64,000 bases of DNA from Symsagittifera roscoffensis. Taxonomy: Eukaryota > Xenacoelomorpha > Acoela > Convolutidae. The notes under the pieces are model-generated. The model ran no database searches and was not told the origin of the DNA. It saw only the letters and a list, made by a program, of their open reading frames with translations. Of the stretch, positions 43,277 through 53,107 are shown piece by piece. The translations under genes and the position numbers were made by a program. The stretch covers positions 7,207,624-7,271,623 of the forward strand of contig NC_087071.1 of NCBI RefSeq assembly GCF_963678635.1, read 5' to 3'. Each line of letters starts with the position of its first letter. Within the stretch, counting starts at the first letter, position 1.

Positions 43277-44096
43277 TTGTCGCTAAATATGCAGCGTAGA
43301 GACTCGTTAGGAGTGACAACTAGGATTCCCAGACAGAGCAAGGGAAGCACGCGCAAGTTTAAATTACGGTGCAGCCAATCCTCGATTAGCAACGTGTCTG
43401 ACAATTTGCTGACGACGCAACGACTTAAGGTCAAGGTGGTCTTTCACCGAGCGGAATGAAAATGAGAAGCGAGAAGAACCTCGATGGCAATCAAGGGCGA
43501 AGTGCCGAGGCCGGGCCGGGCCGGGGAGCGAGACACCATTGGACCCTTTTGAGGAAGGGGAGCAAACACTGACCCGACCCGACTACCACCATCATGCAGA
43601 CCTGGAAGAGCCAGGCGAGGACCGTGAACGGGAGGAAGTTGGAAGAACCGAAGAGGCCTCGCAGCGTTCCGAAGTTGACGCGCGAGAAGAACTGTTGTTT
43701 AAGGGAATGTCTAAATCAGAGACAAAGAGCAATAGGTGGAGGAAGGAACAATCTTCTCTAGTCAAACAGGGCAAGAATGCGATGGTGTCGAGCATATGCC
43801 CAGGGGAGGAGCAGCCGAATTCGAAAACCAAGAAGAATTGAAAGACTTTGTACGATGAACGCATAACGTCGCTTCGAACTAAGGGATTATCTTCCAGCTA
43901 TGAACATCCGGGGCTAGTGGATTCGGATGTTGACTTCACACCGAGTCCGAGGAATGAAAAAAGCAAGAAAGCTTTGCCCAATAGGCCGATGTCTGATGGG
44001 ATGACAATAGGAGCATCCTCGACGTTCGACAGGCTGACGATGTCAATGGGCACACAGAGAGGTGACGGGTCATCAAGTACCAGGCTACAACCTTGA
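43277..44096 (+). pseudogene. N-terminal gag-like fragments (acidic, hydrophilic)
   Basis: Three short frames in different phases (43,277-43,459, 43,539-43,841, 43,848-44,096) encode Arg/Ser-rich, then Glu/Arg-rich (EEPGEDREREEVGRTEEAS) and Ser/Pro-rich sequence. GC content and position mark them as the start of the retroelement coding region. No domain is recognised, and the breaks between them are frameshifts or stops. Confidence 0.45.
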
Positions 44097-44899
44097 TTGA
44101 CCTCACTTTCTCTGGGTCTCACTCCGGTACTGGGGCGGCTGGCGATATAAGTGACATATTTGCCGGCGTAATGACAGGCCTCGAGGAGCTGCGACGGGAC
44201 AAGACTAAGATAATAGATCGAGTCGAAGAGAGAGCTCAGCAGGGTCAAGAGAAGTTGCGAGATGAGCTAATGGATGTGATTTCACAGGCGAGAACCGATC
44301 AGGCCCAATTGATTCGGAACACCAATCAATGCCTAGCAGACAGCTTGGCTCTAGCAACCAAGGAGTCAGAAGAAAGAGAAAATAGGATTACAAGAGATAT
44401 CGAGCGACTGATGATCGATCATGGCAATATCTATGCTCATACGATGACTAGCCTGGAGAAAAGGCTAGATGCCACTTCTGACTTGATGATGCGGAAGCTA
44501 GACGTTGTCTTGAACGGTGACAATTGGGAAGAGCGTCCCGCCCCAAGAAGGAGCAACCCCGAGGAGATGATATCAGAGCGAAAATTGGCCGACGTCTCGA
44601 TGTTCATGGATGGAGTAAAAAGTGATGAGCTAAAAACCATGTTGGCCAGACACTTCACCCTATCGCTGGACCAGGTACCCACGCCCGATGACTTACGCAC
44701 GAAGTCGCGTAAGTCCTTGCTCATAAAACCAAGGGCGGAAAATCAATACAGCAATTACGGCAACTACAGCGAAAAATCACTGGCGCGAATTCCAGTTGCT
44801 ATAGACCTCGTGACGACATGGATAAGAGGAGGTCGCGTGCGAATTGTGGTTCGATGGACCAGCACGTTTCCGCCTGTTCTACTAACAAACAAAACATGA
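44093..44899 (+). CDS. Gag-like coiled-coil protein
   Basis: A 268-codon frame, one of the longest in the element. The first 150 residues are a charged heptad-rich helix (LRRDKTKIIDRVEERAQQGQ...) suitable for coiled-coil assembly. They are followed by NWEERPAPRRSNPEEM and a small helical segment with DELKTMLARHFTLSLDQVP. Near its end it shifts out of the proper phase: the zinc-knuckle motif that should follow is in another frame (44,836 onward). The start is uncertain, because the first residues (ATG 44,093) overlap the previous fragment by four bases. Confidence 0.6.
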   Translation: MIDLTFSGSHSGTGAAGDISDIFAGVMTGLEELRRDKTKIIDRVEERAQQGQEKLRDELMDVISQARTDQAQLIRNTNQCLADSLALATKESEERENRITRDIERLMIDHGNIYAHTMTSLEKRLDATSDLMMRKLDVVLNGDNWEERPAPRRSNPEEMISERKLADVSMFMDGVKSDELKTMLARHFTLSLDQVPTPDDLRTKSRKSLLIKPRAENQYSNYGNYSEKSLARIPVAIDLVTTWIRGGRVRIVVRWTSTFPPVLLTNKT

Positions 44900-45261
44900 A
44901 AGCGATAGGCTAATTCCTGGACGACGCTGATGCGACCGACGAGGACCACGAAGTGTACATGAGAGGACTCACAATGAAGTACGGACTGAGACGTTTCTTC
45001 TGCAATTTAGAGGGACAATTCAAGTCGGGTTGCACTCAATTTTGGGATGCAGTGGTGGACGCGAAGCAACCCCGCCATAAAGAGACGCTTTCAGGGGTCA
45101 AGGTTAGCCGAGCACGTTTGATGAATGAAGCTGAATCGCGGAAGAAAGAGGTGACACCGGTCACATTCACGGCGAAGAAGGTGAAGACTTACCTGATGAG
45201 GCGATTGCCTCGAGCCTCGAGGCAGAGTCAGCCGGCCCGCTCAAGGTGGATTATGGCTTAG
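44836..45261 (+). pseudogene. Nucleocapsid-like region with two altered zinc knuckles
   Basis: In a single phase there are RANCGSMDQHVSAC (44,836-44,877) and, after a stop near 44,910, RFFCNLEGQFKSGC (44,992-45,033). Both have the spacing of a CCHC knuckle (x2, x4, x4), but the first Cys is Arg and the His is Gln in each. Downstream the frame is Arg/Lys-rich to the stop at 45,259. CCHC knuckles bind RNA in gag proteins. As read, neither would bind zinc normally. Confidence 0.6.
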
Positions 45262-45381
45262 CGGCACGAAGTGCATTACAGAATGTTCAGCAGGAGCTAG
45301 CCATGAGAGAATTTGAGCAGTGGGTAAGATTGGAACTGGAGAACACAGAGCTTCGGTAAAAAAAATGACGTTCTCGGAAAA

Positions 45382-45978
45382 ATGACGAAAGAAGGGGACA
45401 AACAGGAACCCAAAAAGCAGAGCCTAACTTTAAATGTTATATCGGGCAAAACCTTTGGCATGACGAAAGAAGGAACAAAGATAATGTCCATTGTATCGGT
45501 CGCAGGGCATCAGAAGGTCAAGAACTTGAGTGAACCGTCCGAGATCACGCTATTACACCTAGACATCTACGCGGACTACCTGAGAGAAAAGGATCCCAAA
45601 TTGGACTCTAGGGCAGTGCGAGTGTTGCTCACAACAGGGGCTCCAAGACTAATGAAAGTAGATGGACATTACATCGAAGTCCATGACCCATATCCGATTC
45701 TGATGAATGTGGACGGCATTAACATTTACACGAAAGCTCACGTGACAGATGCAAGTGACCAAGTAGGCCGGATCTACCTTGGTCGAGAAGAGCTTAAGGT
45801 ACGACGAATCGGACACAATGCCATGCTTGAACCGGATGCAGTTAACATAGGCTGCGAAGCCGATCTGGCAGCGCACGTGCTAGATGTGCAGGGCAGACAA
45901 CTTTCTGTGAAAGGACTGTTAGACACCGGAGCGGTGGTCAGCGTCATGCCAGTCAGTATACGGATTGGTCGGATCTGA
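45382..45978 (+). pseudogene. Retroviral-type aspartic protease region
   Basis: A 198-codon frame whose end reads SVKGLLDTGAVVSVMP, the active-site loop of retropepsin-like proteases (Asp codon at 45,922-45,924). Upstream is a long linker (with ITLLHLDIYADYLREKD). A frameshift at about 45,955 leads into a frame with NIRLAAANQGAIYVKGR. Retropepsins act as dimers and cleave the Gag-Pol polyprotein. The frame around the catalytic loop is intact, but the domain is split, so it is dead. Confidence 0.8.
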
Positions 45979-46093
45979 TACCGACGAATATCAGACTGGC
46001 AGCTGCCAATCAGGGCGCAATCTATGTGAAAGGACGGATCCAATAATATCACTGCAGTAAGGAGAAAGGCACCTTTGGATAAGCTTTTCGGTT

Positions 46094-46615
46094 GTGGAAA
46101 GTCTGGACGAATTCGATCAATTCATCCTAGGAAGGGACTTTGTACGCAACTTCGATGCCACGATTGACCTCAACGACGGCTTGATTAGAACCAAAGACAG
46201 TGAGAGGAAGTATGAAAAGAAACTTCTTAACAAGATCACAATTAACCAAGCAAAGGTGCCAATTTTTCTGGATCGGAAAATTAGGTTAAAACCAAATCAA
46301 GCCATAGTGGAGACATTTAGGATGAGGAACTTGAATGAACTCAGTAGTAACAGACAGGTGTGTCTGGTACTAAATCCAAACAGTAAGAGCTTGGCTATTT
46401 TAGGAAGAACCGTCGCACTCACTCAGAACAGACTGTGTCTGAGTATATTGTTGAAGACAGAGGCAACCACGGTGAGGATACAACGAGGAAAGAAGCTTGG
46501 CTACGATTTGCCTCTGATCACAGACTTTCAGAGTGTGGAGAACTTTAAAAGGTTTGAAGTAACTAAAGGTCCCTTACATGCCAACCAAGAAGAGTATATT
46601 GAAGAGGGTAAATGA
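46094..46615 (+). CDS. Protease C-terminal part and PR-RT connector
   Basis: A 173-codon frame starting with ESLDEFDQFILGRDFVRNFD, where FILGRDF is the typical C-terminal strand of Gypsy-type proteases (ILG-x-D). It continues with NDGLIRTKDSERKYEKK and a strand-rich connector (KVPIFLDRKIRLKPNQAIVE) found before RT in Ty3/Gypsy elements. It ends with a stop shortly before the RT region. Confidence 0.65.
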   Translation: MESLDEFDQFILGRDFVRNFDATIDLNDGLIRTKDSERKYEKKLLNKITINQAKVPIFLDRKIRLKPNQAIVETFRMRNLNELSSNRQVCLVLNPNSKSLAILGRTVALTQNRLCLSILLKTEATTVRIQRGKKLGYDLPLITDFQSVENFKRFEVTKGPLHANQEEYIEEGK

Positions 46616-46659
46616 AATGATTTCTTCTAAGAAATTGTTTTCAATGAAGTCAGAGACAG

Positions 46660-47641
46660 ACGACGGATTGTCTACTTGTTCAAGTTTTCCTGAGAGACCA
46701 ACAGAAACAGAGTAAGCAGCAAACAACCACTCCTACCTGAGATAGAACATCTAAAAGGCAAAATATCGGATAAGGAATTGGATTCACTCAGGGCGGTGCT
46801 GAGTCGGAACGCAGACGTTTTTTCGAAGCACAAGGCTGATATAGGCTGCTGCAATTTAGTACAACACGAGATCGAGATAGAAGAGGGCTCGGTTCCTCAT
46901 AGGGAAGGGGCGAGGAGATTGACACCACATAAATTGGAGCGTGTAGGAAAAAAATCGAGATATTGATGGAATACGACCAGATCGAGCCGTCAAAATCTCC
47001 ATGGGCTTGTGGCGTGGTCATGGCTAAAAAGAAAGGGGGCAACTTAGATTTTGTTGTGATTTTCGTTACTTGAACGCAGTGACGATAAAGGATGCATACC
47101 CGCTTACCCGCATCGATGAGAGCCTCTCCGAGTTAGGAGACGCGAAGTTCTTCACGACATTGGATTTGGGCTCCGCGTTCTGGCAAGTGCCCCTCAGGAA
47201 GCAAGATCGGGAGAAAACGGGCTTCGCATGTCAACTGGGATTGTTCCAGTGGAAAAGGATGCCGTTCGGTTTGTGCAACGCGACGGCCACATTTTAGCAG
47301 CTGATGGCCAGGCACTCACGAATGTAACCAAGGAATACGGGAACCTCATCATGTCTTATGTCGATGATGTCGTGATCGCAACACCAACCCTAGAAGATCA
47401 TATAGAGAGGTTGGGCGAGGTCTTTTGTTGCATTGAAGAGGCTGGCCTGAAGTGCAAACCCTCCAAGTGCAAAATTCTCAGAGACTCCATAGAGTATCTG
47501 GGCCGCCTTGTGGACAAGCATGGAATCAGACCGGATCCCGAAGCCGTCGAAGCGGTATTGACATGGAAGGCATCGAAGACAGACACGCAATTGATGAGCT
47601 TCCTGGGGATCGCTAACTATTATTGGGAGTTTATCAAATGA
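46660..47641 (+). pseudogene. Reverse transcriptase domain
   Basis: RNA-dependent DNA polymerase of the retroelement. Pieces in alternating phases show LDSLRAVLSRNADVFSKHKA and HEIEIEEGSVPHREGARR (entry to RT), then SPWACGVVMAKKKGG and DAYPLTRIDESLSELGDAKF (47,070-47,297, fingers and palm, with TTLDLGSAFWQVPL). These are followed by QWKRMPFGLCNATATF and the catalytic box YVDDVVIA (47,357-47,380), LKCKPSKC and YLGRLVDKHGIRPDPEAVEA. This is the standard Ty3/Gypsy RT motif series. There are at least three breaks (near 46,965, 47,065 and 47,295). The catalytic Asp pair is retained. Confidence 0.88.
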
Positions 47642-48340
47642 TATGCTGATAAGATATATCCCATGCAGCAGTTGATGAGAAACAAGGGTAAAAAATTCAC
47701 ATGGACTGGTTAAGCTCAAGTCTCATTTGAAAACATCGAACGCGAACTTTGCGAGGCGCCGGTCCTCGGCATGCCAACAAAAAATGAGATGTTCGTGTTA
47801 AACACGGACGCATCAGTGGTTGCGATATCGGGCATACTTCACCAAGAGCAAGAGTTGAACGGGAGAACCGTTCTCCGACCAATACCTTAAAGGAGTAAGG
47901 TCCTGAGCGACAATGAAATGAAGTACCGTGCACCAAAAGCAGAGATGTTCGCGCTGATCACTTTCGTGGAAAAATACAGAACCTACTTAGGGAGTGCTCC
48001 CTTCAAGTTGCGTGTGGATAATCGTGCTCTTGCCTGGCTGAAAACCTATTTGACGGATCAAAATTATATTGGTCGTTGGATCGTGCGTCTGGACGTAGAC
48101 CACATGATCAAAGAGCATCGAACCCGTGACAAGCACCAGAATGCCGATAGCCACAGCAAAAAGACGCAATTTTATGAGCCACTAGAGGAAAAGCAAGCCA
48201 ATCAAGCAGAAGTTAAAGATGGATTTTTTTTCCGGATAAGGAGACCTACGACAAACTGCCACACACCCGGTGGCTTGACAAGTCAGGGCACCCCATACCT
48301 GGACATCCTGAACTTCCAGTGGAGATGGCAATTGAAATAA
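47642..48340 (+). pseudogene. RNase H domain and connector
   Basis: After a stop at 47,639 the frame resumes with YADKIYPMQQLMRNKGKKF and VLGMPTKNEMFVLNTDASVV (first RNase H Asp at about 47,807), ISGILHQEQ, then, after a shift, MKYRAPKAEMFALITFVEKY (second acidic position) and FKLRVDNRALAWL (third Asp). It ends with DKHQNADSHSKK, corresponding to the D/N-x-x-AD-x-LSR motif with Ser-His-Ser instead of Leu-Ser-Arg. RNase H removes the RNA strand during reverse transcription. Frames are broken around 47,720 and 47,890. Confidence 0.78.
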
Positions 48341-49643
48341 AAGTGTTGGCCAGGGGTGATTCTGTCCCGCTGGATTTGCAAGTTCGATCGAATCTGGTAC
48401 AGCAAGAGCTTACCAGGTTGGGTGTAAACAGCATTGCCCTGCTAAATAGGACAGTGAACGTGGCGCCGGACGTCATGGGGAAGCTCCGAGACTTAATAGA
48501 TAGAGAAGTGGATAGGCATTATCATGAGTGGATGGAGACCATGCAGCGGTTGACTATCACTGAGAGAACGGAGAGAAGGCCAGTGACCATCCGCAGTCGA
48601 GACGTTGAACGGGATTGCCGGTCGATAGTGAACCAGCTAGTGAACTCGATGCCGAAAGATGTCTTGTTGAGGACTCCGTACAAGGAAAATCGGGCAGCGA
48701 CCTATGTCCAAACCACTGAGGAAGTCAGGGTCAAGTCAAGATCCAGCGTGACGAGAAAGGTTCAATTAACCAATGCAAAGAAGAGTTCGAGTCGTGCTCG
48801 AACTGTTCATCTGGGGACGAAAAATTGTCCTGGGAGTCATGCACTTTCGGGCCCGAACAGGACGGCTTGTCCGGGGAGACAATTTCAAGACAACCCAGGG
48901 ACAGAATTTTGTCCGGGGTGCCGAATTTAAAGAGACCAAGGGACAGAATATTGTCAGGGGAGTTGAGAAACATCACAGACGAATTGGAATATAATGATGT
49001 GAAGTCCATCGGCTCGAATGATGACTCGAGGACTCAGTCCTGGGAGAACACATCGGAAGCTACTTCCAATTCTGACGTCTCAGAGAATATGATTCATTCC
49101 TTGTTAGTGGAATGGAAACAGCGCGGCTTGGATCGGGAAAAGCATCAGGACCCGGACAGAGACAGGTTTACCTCCGATGAGGAGGGCACTGAAGTGGGTA
49201 ATGCCGTAGATGAGCTGGAACAGATAGCAGTGTCGAAACAATCGACCAGATTACTTCCGCATGCTACGGTCGTCCCTACCAATCTGGAACCATCAGTGCA
49301 GGAAGCAACACCCTTGAAAAAGATATGGTGTGTTAAGTTGATGGATGATGCCCATGCCGCGGAGGTAATTAGCGGACAATTAAACGTGGTAAAGACTTAT
49401 CTGAAAGCCAGGTACCGACTGTCGGATCTCTAAAGGGTTCAGCGAAAGGACAGATTGACAAGCAATCTACAGACATGGATCGAGAATGGAGCACCTGACG
49501 AAGCAGATCTAGAGGAAGACAGCTATAAGATTTTGAAGCAATTTTACCTGAAGAGGAAGGATTTATTACAATTGAACAAAGACAGGATCGTGGCCTGCAA
49601 GTGCAAGGAAGAGGACAAAACCCTTACAAATACAATTAGATAG
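48319..49643 (+). pseudogene. Long RNase H-integrase linker region
   Basis: About 1.3 kb of coding-like sequence in three overlapping frames (48,319-48,930; 48,825-49,433; 49,455-49,643). It contains NLVQQELTRLGVNSIALLNR, a charged helical segment REVDRHYHEWMETMQRLT, an iterated stretch, an acidic Ser-rich region, and a helical region (KIWCVKLMDDAHAAEV). Typical Gypsy elements have a short linker here, so this region is unusually long. No domain is recognised. Confidence 0.5.
48830..48970 (+). repeat. Three iterations of a GGACAGAATTTTGTCCGGGG-like unit
   Basis: Variants of GGGACAGAAT-TTGTC(C/A)GGGG followed by about 30 related bases occur near 48,832 (diverged), 48,898 and 48,942, plus a partial GGACGGCTTGTCCGGGG at 48,862. 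Each can fold into a small GGACA...TGTCC hairpin. They lie inside the linker coding region. Confidence 0.6.
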
Positions 49644-50344
49644 TGCTACCGCAGTTGTATCAAACAACATTGCTCTTTCAATCACATGACCAGATGGGCC
49701 ATCATGGCGTGGTCAAAGTGTATAAAAGGATACAGAAACGGCTCGAATGGCCGGGCTTGAAAAAGGCCGGTGAAAAATGGATATCGGCATGCTTGTCATG
49801 TCAACAGGCGAAGGACCCCAGTAAACTGAGATTCCCCCGGCAGTCAATAGAGTTGTCAGGATTCAACGAGGTGGTGCAAATCGATCATCAGAAAATATTC
49901 ATAACAGCCAGAGGCTACAATCAAGCGCTGGTGATGATTGATCATTTCACAAAGTACGCAGAGGCAGCCCCTTGCATGACAGCATCAGCGGAAGGAACGT
50001 GTGATCATCTGATAAATGTGTGGACAGCGAGACGTGGGTGCCCCATCACATTCAAATCAGACAATAGCAAAGCATTCGTGGGTGATCTCACGAAGAAGTT
50101 AACGAAAAGGTCGCAAGTGGCACAGGGCCACTTAACAACTTATCACCTACAAACGAATGGCCTGGTTGATAGGCAAAACCGCACATTGGTGTCCATGTTG
50201 AGAGTTTATTGCTCATCAAACATGGTCGACTGGGATAGATGCTTGCCGCAAGTGATGGGCGCTTATAACACTAGACAGCATTCCCCCACGGGAATAAGTC
50301 CGCATATGATGCTAACTGGCCACGAGAAAATTCTTCTACCCTGA
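49643..50344 (+). CDS. Integrase (HHCC domain and catalytic core)
   Basis: A 233-codon uninterrupted frame. The HHCC zinc motif is formed by HDQMGHHGVVKVYKR and KWISACLSCQQAK. The core has QIDHQKIFITARGYN (Asp codon 49,883), YAEAAPCMTASAEGTC, then FKSDNSKAFVG (Asp codon 50,060) and TNGLVDRQNRTLVSML (codon 50,168). The third catalytic position, normally Glu in QTNGLVERQN, is Asp here, giving DD-35-D. It ends with NTRQHSPTGISPHMMLTG and a stop at 50,342. Integrase inserts the cDNA copy into the genome. Fold and spacing are intact, but the Glu-to-Asp change would normally damage activity. Confidence 0.88.
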   Translation: MLPQLYQTTLLFQSHDQMGHHGVVKVYKRIQKRLEWPGLKKAGEKWISACLSCQQAKDPSKLRFPRQSIELSGFNEVVQIDHQKIFITARGYNQALVMIDHFTKYAEAAPCMTASAEGTCDHLINVWTARRGCPITFKSDNSKAFVGDLTKKLTKRSQVAQGHLTTYHLQTNGLVDRQNRTLVSMLRVYCSSNMVDWDRCLPQVMGAYNTRQHSPTGISPHMMLTGHEKILLP

Positions 50345-51142
50345 GTACGAAGGAAAAAAACAGCGCCGCAAACGTACGTGCGTCATGTGATCAGGAAGAA
50401 GCAGGACCTCAATGATCTATGCAGGAGGAACATGCAACAGGCGCAAATCAGACAAAAAAGGAGAATTGATAAGATGACTGCAGATGCAAAAGAAAGCTAA
50501 CTCAATCGGGGATTATGTCTGAGTGTTTCGGGAAGTAGTTCCACCAAAGGGAACCAAAAAATTACTTAAAAAATGCCGTGCTTCATTTCAAATAGTACCC
50601 CAAGGAGGTCGCTTTTATCGATTGAGCACCGGATGAGCGGCTCATTACGAAAAGATCAAGTCACACAATGCCTCATCAGAGGACTGGTAAATCCCAGCTG
50701 ACATGCATGAGTAAGACTATTTAATAGTGGACCCGGCCTGCGAGGTGAATGAGAGAGGCACCGGTGACAAAAACGACGGGAATGAGGTTTTAGAAGAGCG
50801 TGATCTGCCACTAGACCTTGAGTTGACCGAGCGAGTGGAGATCGACGACGAAACACTTTAAGCAAGATCGACGACGAAACACTTTGAGCGAGTGGAGATC
50901 GACGACGAGACCTTGAGCAAGAATTAACCAACTTGCAAACGCTCGAATGGCTTCATGATCTACCAGCAGATCCCCAAGAGACAATCTTGGCGATTCAGGA
51001 TGTCGATAAAGATGGCATCAAATACATCAGTCATGACTTTACTGTACTGAGTCCAACTGAGTCGCTCCAGATGTTCCTTTACGCGTTCCAGAATCCAACC
51101 CCGATCTGCTCGATCTTGGGCAATCGACGGGGACGTCGATGA
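50345..51142 (+). pseudogene. Integrase C-terminal (GPY/F-like) region and tail
   Basis: After the integrase stop, broken frames read VRHVIRKKQDLNDLCRRNM (a basic helix) and a KGTKKLLKK-like / RFYRL segment near 50,560-50,625, the usual place of the GPY/F module. A short acidic iteration (ERVEIDDETL-like units between 50,820 and 50,925) follows, and then the open frame 50,933-51,142 (QTLEWLHDLPADPQETI), acidic and unrecognised. Confidence 0.5.
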
Positions 51143-51229
51143 ATTTTTTTGTTTGCGAGTGGGGTAGGACTCACCCACACCGAAATTTGATGATTATAAA
51201 ATTAAAATTGGCAAGGGAAACCGGAGAAC

Positions 51230-51757
51230 TGGAAACGGAGGGCGGAAACGCTAAAAAAAACACCGTTCGGACAAACTTCTGACTCTTATATTGGTCTACC
51301 AAACCACTATTCAATCAATGTAACCATCGTGGATAGCAATTTCATATTCACGGAAAATACCTGCGCTATAGCGATAACCGGAGATGTAAGTTTTAAGACA
51401 GCACTAGCGGCCGACTTTAAGAGAGAGTATAAGAATATCAAGTTTTTATGGAAACAGAGGCCTGGTGTGGGAGGGATGATAGCGCTGCCCCTGTCGCATC
51501 ACAGATACCAGGGAAGTATTTGTGTTTCCTGGTAACCAAGGCCACTGATAAGCAACATATAAATCCGGAGAGCTTGGTGTTGGCCTTGACTAGATTTTCT
51601 GGTTGAGAGATGAGTGACCTCTCTTTCTTTACCAGTCCATGATCCCAATAGGGGAAAGCTGCATCGAAAGAGTTATATGCCCTTGTACATAGGATATTCT
51701 CGGAAACAACATAGAAGTTTTCTTACACAAAAAGTACTATCTGAGCATATGCTAAGG
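51230..51757 (+). pseudogene. Macro-domain-like protein fragment (TARG1/ADP-ribose hydrolase-like)
   Basis: The open frame at 51,329-51,535 gives NTCAIAITGDVSFKTALAAD, then FKREY and GVGGMIALPL. After a frameshift a second phase reads LCFLVTKATDKQHINPESLV (about 51,525-51,585), and a third phase towards 51,755 has NNIEVFLHKKYYLSI. The order nucleotide-loop-like 'ITGD-S-x-x-x-AL-A-x-x-FK', glycine-rich strand 'VGG-(V/M)-(I/A)-(A/V)-L', 'Y-x-(Y/F)-LVTK-x', helix, and a terminal strand parallels macro domains of the OARD1/TARG1 type, which bind ADP-ribose and can remove it from proteins or nucleic acid. The usual Asn/Gly ligand residues are only partly present, and the frame is broken at least twice. 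Its position directly after pol is unusual for a retroelement. Confidence 0.55.
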
Positions 51758-52210
51758 TCCACATCCAGCGTTAAATAGTTTTTATTAGGTTTTACTTTTT
51801 AGGCACTAGGATTAGGTTTTAGTTTAGTTACTAGGCGCTAAATTTTATATAATGGTGCGGATGTGTGATACTCATATAATATGTTATCGTTAGGTTATGT
51901 TTTATGTGGTGTTTATGTCATAGAAGCCTGGAACACTCCAGGTAAGAAAGGTGACAGCGCTCAATTGTGTTATCCTGACAAGATCGCAGCTGGACGATCC
52001 ACCTTGGTGCTAGCTTTTAAATCAAGAACAAGAGAGAGTTTTCATGGATTGTTTTTTTAATGATGAGAATGATGTTTTATCCTATAAAAGGAACAGCTTT
52101 GAATGATGGCTTTAGGTCTTGACTTGCTTTTAGATCTTGATTGATCCCACTTTGTTTATTGACTTTGAACTATCGGGAGAGTACAACGACGAGACATACA
52201 CGAAGGAAAT
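51758..52210. other. AT-richer spacer with TATA-like boxes between the two coding blocks
   Basis: No coding frame. It contains TAGGTTTTA-type iterations (51,788-51,830), a TTTTATATAATGG box near 51,843, and a CCTGGAACACTCCAGG perfect palindrome at 51,926-51,941. It could be an internal promoter, an LTR remnant, or the boundary between two elements. No second copy was found in the window. Confidence 0.45.
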
Positions 52211-52620
52211 ATGGGGGACACGAATGATTTGATGGAATTTGTCTCAGCGAGTCTAGGAGCGGCTCTGGACGAGACATACCAGCAATTGATTGATTGCATT
52301 TTGGCAAAAGAGGACTCGGGGCTGGCGATGTTCGTCGTCGCACACCTCAACACGTTAGGACGAGAGGGTCGAGGGGACCATCTCACGGAAGTAGTCTTGA
52401 TGTTGGCCTTCGGCAAGTCCGGGATCGCCGAGAGAGGTCGAAACCGACTGATGAGATGGCGGCGAGGATAAATGTCTGGTCACGACTTGGCTCGTGAGCT
52501 GGGACTAGGCGAGCAGAGGGATCACCGGCTAGTTGAGAAGCCCCTACCTGTTCGACAAGTGCAGCCGCTCATCGGAGCGGAACGACTGCGTGATGGGCCG
52601 AGCCCGTAACACTCAGCAGA
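52211..52620 (+). pseudogene. Start of accessory block: helical acidic protein, unknown
   Basis: The frame at 52,211-52,471 starts cleanly with ATG after a non-coding leader (MGDTNDLMEFVSASLGAALD) and encodes an all-helical segment with YQQLIDCILAKEDSGLAMF and a basic end. Overlapping frames to 52,620 are shadows or a shifted continuation. This appears to be the N-terminus of the accessory polyprotein. No family is recognised. Confidence 0.4.
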
Positions 52621-52657
52621 TTCTCCAACGGCTGCTCCTCCACTAAAGAGAGTAAAG

Positions 52658-52972
52658 ATGAGTGAGGTGGATTTACAGACATTGGGGACTATTAAGACAT
52701 TGGAAAAGAAAGAAAAGGACGAGAGAGAGCTGTATTCCAAGTTGGAAGAGTACAAGGCAGTAGCTCGAGAAAGAGATGATTGGAAGAAAAAATACGACGA
52801 GATTCAAATAGCTGTCAAAGATGAAGAGATAAAACACCTGAATCAGTTATATATGGCCAGGGTGAGCCAAGTATCCCCAGAGTTTCTGGCATCGATGAAC
52901 TCCTCGAAGGGATCCAGGGACACGCATCCACCTATCTGGCCCCCCAGTTTTAGGAGTTATGTAATCAGGTAG
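52658..52972 (+). CDS. Coiled-coil segment of the accessory block
   Basis: A 104-codon frame that is a long charged coiled coil (LGTIKTLEKKEKDERELYSK...ARERDDWKKKYDEIQIAVK) followed by QLYMARVSQVSPEFLASMNS and a short out-of-phase Pro-rich end. A coiled coil directly before an SGNH domain resembles the layout of ORF1-type proteins of some non-LTR elements; that parallel is inference. Confidence 0.45.
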   Translation: MSEVDLQTLGTIKTLEKKEKDERELYSKLEEYKAVARERDDWKKKYDEIQIAVKDEEIKHLNQLYMARVSQVSPEFLASMNSSKGSRDTHPPIWPPSFRSYVIR

Positions 52973-53107
52973 CCAGTGCGACGATGAATGAGATCAACAG
53001 GGCCAGTGGACGGACGCTGGGTAGGGTCGTCCCTTCCCAACGCCTTGATCATTCCTTGAAAAGCTCGGATTGATCACCTGGAGCCATAGTGCCGACGGGA
53101 ACTACAC

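Noticed and set aside
47390-47719. - strand 109-codon frame opposite the RT
   Set aside because: It is a shadow of the reverse transcriptase reading frame, and the same applies to the other - strand frames between 43 and 60 kb.
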